Shown in pieces: positions 13,522-15,275 of a stretch of 15,275 bases of DNA. Every line of letters begins with the position of its first letter. Within the stretch, counting starts at the first letter, position 1. Under the pieces are notes generated by a model. It was not told the DNA's origin, ran no database searches, and saw nothing but the letters and a program-made list of their open reading frames with translations. Origin of the DNA: CAZGAH01 sp964523295 (GTDB lineage: Bacteria; Desulfobacterota; Desulfovibrionia; Desulfovibrionales; Desulfovibrionaceae); assembly GCA_964523295.1 (NCBI GenBank), contig CAZGAH010000098.1:1-15275 (forward strand), read 5' to 3'. A program made the translations under genes and the position numbers.

Positions 13522-13698
13522 ATGAACGAAGATCAAGTGAAGGGCCGCGTCAAAGAAGCGGAAGGCAAGGTCATGGAAATAGCCGGCAGGATCATCGGCA
13601 ACAAGAGCCTCGAAGAAAAGGGCAAGGCCATAAAAGCCGTTGGCAAAATCCAGGCAGGCAATGGGGATCAGCAAAGTGAACTCAGGAAAGGAAGCTAG
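13522..13698 (+). CDS. CsbD-family protein, short type
   Basis: 58 residues: MNEDQVKGRVKEAEGKVMEI, then AGRIIGNKSLEEKGKAIKAV and GKIQAGNGDQQSELRKGS. This matches the short CsbD type closely: D-x-V-K-G-R-x-K-E-A-x-G-K-V, then G-(N/D)-K-(S/x)-L-E-x-K-G-K, then G-K-x-Q-x-x-x-G-D. Highly charged, no Cys or Trp, mostly helical. The ATG at 13522 has AGGAG at 13511-13515, six bases before. It is a second CsbD gene beside the one at 12630-12842 but of a different subtype, so not a recent duplicate. It seems monocistronic; a weak stem (GAGCGG...CCGCTC) about 25 bases on has no T run. Confidence 0.88.
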   Translation: MNEDQVKGRVKEAEGKVMEIAGRIIGNKSLEEKGKAIKAVGKIQAGNGDQQSELRKGS

Positions 13699-13814
13699 AG
13701 CAGCATAAAAAGTGTATTACCCGGAGCGGAAAGTAGTTAACGGCCCGCTCACGGTATTGTTGCCCCCTGCGTAACCATTTACCAACGCGCGAGATACAGC
13801 TCGCGAGGAGAAAC

Positions 13815-14192
13815 ATGATGAACACATCACTGCTCAGTCTGGTTTTTCTGGCTTTGCTCACGCTGCCGACAGCCTCGTCTCACGCCAAGGACTTGAAGAT
13901 TCGCTACGTTAAAGACAATGGATACATCAACGTTTACGATGGCGCCGGCGGGCCCAATTTCTACGCCCTCCAGACAAAAATGGTAACGCCTGAAGCCATT
14001 TGCTATTTTGAAGGCTCGGAAAGCTCGCGCGAGGAAAATGCGGTCATCGCCGTCAATACGGAAGGCTGCCAGATCCGATTCACGTTCACCGGGGATACAG
14101 TCACCGCGGAATATAATGATTTCAATCCCGAACGCTGTGACGTCTGCGGCCGCGGCATGACCTTCGAGGGCGTGTTCCACAAGATGCCCTGA
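13815..14192 (+). CDS. Small exported protein with four conserved-looking cysteines, unknown
   Basis: 125 residues. The signal peptide is residues 1-24 (NTSLLSLVFLALLTLPTASS then HA before KDLK). The mature part is about 100 residues, beta-rich: LKIRYVKDNGYINVYDGAGG (27-46), PEAICYFEGSES, NTEGCQIRFTFTGDTVTAEY (81-100) and ERCDVCGRGMTFEGVFHKMP (106-125). Cysteines are at 63, 85, 108 and 111; the C-x-x-C pair could bind metal or form a disulfide, and all four could make two disulfides in the periplasm. AGGAG at 13804-13808 precedes ATGATG (13815). The fold recalls small periplasmic inhibitor-type beta sandwiches (lysozyme inhibitors have a similar size and Cys number), but I see no defining motif. 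Confidence 0.7.
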   Translation: MMNTSLLSLVFLALLTLPTASSHAKDLKIRYVKDNGYINVYDGAGGPNFYALQTKMVTPEAICYFEGSESSREENAVIAVNTEGCQIRFTFTGDTVTAEYNDFNPERCDVCGRGMTFEGVFHKMP

Positions 14193-14231
14193 CAGCTGTG
14201 ACAGCGCCCCCTTCAGAGCAAGGTGGCTTTC

Positions 14232-14516
14232 ATGCTGACCTGCGAGCAGACCAAAGCCATCGAGAACGCCCCTGGAGCGGACAAGGCCGGCCCGGTTATC
14301 CAGGCCTTCGAGTCGCTGGAAGAACGCGTCAAGGCGACCATGGTTTACGAACTGGCGACAAAGGCCGACCTGGCAATAGTCAAGGCCGATCTGGAACTCA
14401 AGCTGGCCGAGCTTGGTACCCGCGTTGCCGAGAGCAAGGGCGAGGTGCTCCGCTGGGTCGCCGGGATGCTCCTCGCCCAAGCCGCGCTCATCGCCACGCT
14501 GGTCAAGCTGCTGTAG
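14232..14516 (+). CDS. Coiled-coil protein with C-terminal membrane anchor (DUF1640-like)
   Basis: 94 residues from the ATG at 14232, preceded by AAGGTGG (14220-14226); an in-frame GTG at 14223 falls within that site. Residues 20-70 are a long amphipathic helix with LATKADLAIVKADLELKLAE, the typical heptad A-T-K-A-D-L of DUF1640 and related coiled-coil proteins; residues 74-94 (RWVAGMLLAQAALIATLVKL) are a single membrane helix. Such short genes are common in Proteobacteria, often next to toxin-antitoxin or phage-like regions; function unknown. It is 39 bases after the exported protein gene and may be co-transcribed. Confidence 0.75.
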   Translation: MLTCEQTKAIENAPGADKAGPVIQAFESLEERVKATMVYELATKADLAIVKADLELKLAELGTRVAESKGEVLRWVAGMLLAQAALIATLVKLL

Positions 14517-14562
14517 ACCTTTTTGCCTTTCCCCCTGACATCAGCCCGGCCCGGAGCGGGTA

Positions 14563-14892
14563 TCAGCGCGTGGCCTCCCGATACGCGCGCAGCACGGGGT
14601 TGATGCGTGTCTGGTATCCGCGGCCTTGGGACCGGAACCATTCGACCAGGTCGGCGTCCAGGCGCAATGTCACCTGTTTCTTGCGCGAGCGCATGAACTG
14701 CTTGAGATTCATCCGCTTGGCGTTCTTGAAAAAATCGTCGTCAAGCGGCGGATTGTCCGGGTCGGACAAGGCGTTGGCGGTCAGCTCTTCGTCGGTGAAC
14801 GCGTCCACACGCGCCCAGTCGGACTGGTCGGGCAGCGCCCTGGCTTCTTCCAGCGTGTATTGCATGATCTTTTCAGTTTGCGGCTTGCTCAT
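14563..14892 (-). CDS. brnA: BrnA-family antitoxin and probable autorepressor
   Basis: 109 residues from the ATG at 14892, which has AAAGGAGG at 14904-14897; an in-frame start at 14973 belongs to the toxin gene DNA. The C-terminal part is the BrnA hallmark: RKKQVTLRLDADLVEWFRSQ (71-90) then GRGYQTRINPVLRAYREATR (91-109), a ribbon-helix-helix-type DNA-binding fold that also holds the toxin. The N-terminal 60 residues are acidic (DEELTANALSDPDNPPLDDD), suited to cover a basic RNase. In characterised BrnTA systems the toxin gene comes first and BrnA represses the operon alone or with BrnT; the same order and a 20-base overlap are seen here. The gene appears intact. Confidence 0.9.
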   Translation of the reverse strand: MSKPQTEKIMQYTLEEARALPDQSDWARVDAFTDEELTANALSDPDNPPLDDDFFKNAKRMNLKQFMRSRKKQVTLRLDADLVEWFRSQGRGYQTRINPVLRAYREATR

Positions 14893-15146
14893 ATTTCCTC
14901 CTTTCCCGAGCGTTGGCCTTGCGCACGGAAATGATTCTGATCGTTTCTTCGCGGAGCGTGAACACGATGACATTCAGCCTCCCCCCCGGTCGAGCCCATG
15001 GACAACATGGCGCGTTTCGCCGTAATCGCGTCGGCGTCCTTGATCCACTCGGGAGACAGAAGCAGGATTCTCACGCCCACGTCAAAGTCCACGCCGTGCT
15101 TGGCCAAATTCGCCAGCCGCTTATTCTCATCCCATTCGAAGCGCAT
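14873..15146 (-). pseudogene. brnT: BrnT-family RNase toxin, frameshifted at a run of seven G
   Basis: BrnT is a small ribonuclease toxin of about 90 residues. From the ATG at 15146 the frame starts correctly: MRFEWDENKRLANLAKHGVD, FDVGVRILLLSPEWIKDADA, then KRAMLSMGSTG. It then crosses seven G (minus strand of 14987-14981). Read as it is, the frame turns into GEAECHRVHAPRRNDQNH, foreign to the family, and ends at 14889. With one G less, the rest is perfect BrnT: GRLNVIVFTLREETIRIISV, then RKANARERRKYEQ, ending in TGA 14875-14873 at 90 residues. So one extra G breaks the toxin. It may be a true inactivation, a switchable tract, or a sequencing error. The start codon has no ribosome site. Confidence 0.85.
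14981..14987. repeat. Homopolymer C7/G7 tract at the brnT frameshift
   Basis: Seven C on the plus strand (seven G in the brnT reading direction), located exactly where the toxin frame is lost. Six would restore it. Confidence 0.9.
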
Positions 15147-15152
15147 AAAAAA

Positions 15153-15181
15153 TATGTAACTACGGATTGTCACGACGTCAA
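15153..15181 (-). promoter_or_regulatory. Probable brnTA promoter
   Basis: On the minus strand TTGACG (15181-15176), then exactly 17 bases, then TACATA (15158-15153). The expected transcript start would fall at about 15146, that is on the A of the brnT ATG, implying a leaderless or nearly leaderless mRNA. That agrees with the lack of a ribosome site. The -35 lies within the palindrome at 15177-15193. Confidence 0.45.
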
Positions 15182-15193
15182 GACGCTCTTGAC
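15177..15193. promoter_or_regulatory. Perfect palindrome over the brnTA -35 box, candidate BrnA operator
   Basis: GTCAAGA CGC TCTTGAC: exact 7-bp arms and a 3-bp centre. It covers the -35 hexamer of the predicted promoter, so a bound dimer would block RNA polymerase. BrnA is a known autorepressor in studied systems; that this is its site is an inference. A half-site-like TGTCAAG recurs at 15221-15227. Confidence 0.5.
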
Positions 15194-15236
15194 ATCCGCC
15201 CCGCCCGGCCGCCAAAACCCTGTCAAGTAGCAAGTT

Positions 15237-15271
15237 CTGCCCTATACTGCCATATTCTGCCTTTTTCTGCC
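15237..15271. repeat. Four CTGCC repeats phased at exactly 10 bp, window edge
   Basis: CTGCC starts at 15237, 15247, 15257 and 15267, each preceded by T or A-rich bases (three of the four as TTCTGCC, TTCTGCC, TTCTGCC-like; the second as TACTGCC). The array may continue beyond 15275. The period equals one turn of the helix, so all copies face the same side. It could be a multi-site binding region, part of an attachment site or a bent-DNA element. Confidence 0.6.
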
Positions 15272-15275
15272 TCGC

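Noticed and set aside
15237..15271. Phased CTGCC repeats as a CRISPR array
   Set aside because: Unit of 10 bases with 5-base spacers is far too short, and no cas gene is present.

Overview
The window is a high-GC bacterial chromosomal segment. Protein flavour points to a sulfate-reducer-like member of the Desulfovibrionales (Desulfovibrio or Desulfomicrobium type). The pointers are CheW, a large hybrid kinase, 250-residue GpmA, HsdR-N-like and DUF1640-like small proteins, and BrnTA. This placement is inferred from gene style, not from a marker gene. No rRNA, tRNA, CRISPR array or complete mobile element was found.

Layout. (1) Positions 1-2964 are a scrap zone of decayed pieces: an IS66 tnpA tail joined to a tnpB head (109-500, minus), an IS66 tnpC tail with an internal stop (898-1080, minus), an IS3-type transposase tail (2697-2784, minus), two detached receiver-domain tails (1267-1419 plus, 2400-2501 minus), and an AT-rich stretch with a perfect palindrome. 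Two apparently intact genes survive here: a small membrane protein (671-841) and a periplasmic binding protein (1444-2376). (2) Positions 2967-9846 are ordinary backbone: a VOC-family protein, cheW with a strong terminator, a sugar-type binding protein divergent from a 1021-residue hybrid histidine kinase, and gpmA. (3) Positions 9876-11087 hold a two-gene minus-strand operon of unknown role: an exported protein followed by a protein like the HsdR N-terminal domain that lacks its catalytic residues. (4) Positions 11623-13698 form a stress/envelope cluster: a triple-BON periplasmic protein, two CsbD-family proteins on opposite strands and a very hydrophilic small protein. (5) Positions 13815-15275 hold a cysteine-containing exported protein, a coiled-coil/membrane DUF1640-like protein, and a BrnT/BrnA toxin-antitoxin operon. 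Its toxin gene is frameshifted at a run of seven G, and its upstream region carries a palindrome over the -35 box and four exactly 10-bp-phased CTGCC repeats at the window edge.

How the genes may work together. The recurring theme is a periplasmic binding protein next to a hybrid-kinase gene. At 4399-8932 the pair is intact and divergent, suggesting that the kinase reads the liganded binding protein (as TorT/TorS and LuxP/LuxQ do). At 1444-2501 a binding protein follows a receiver tail by 23 bp, as though its kinase had been deleted. The BON, CsbD and hydrophilic genes look like a co-regulated stress set. BrnA probably represses its own operon and may persist as a regulator although the toxin frame is broken.
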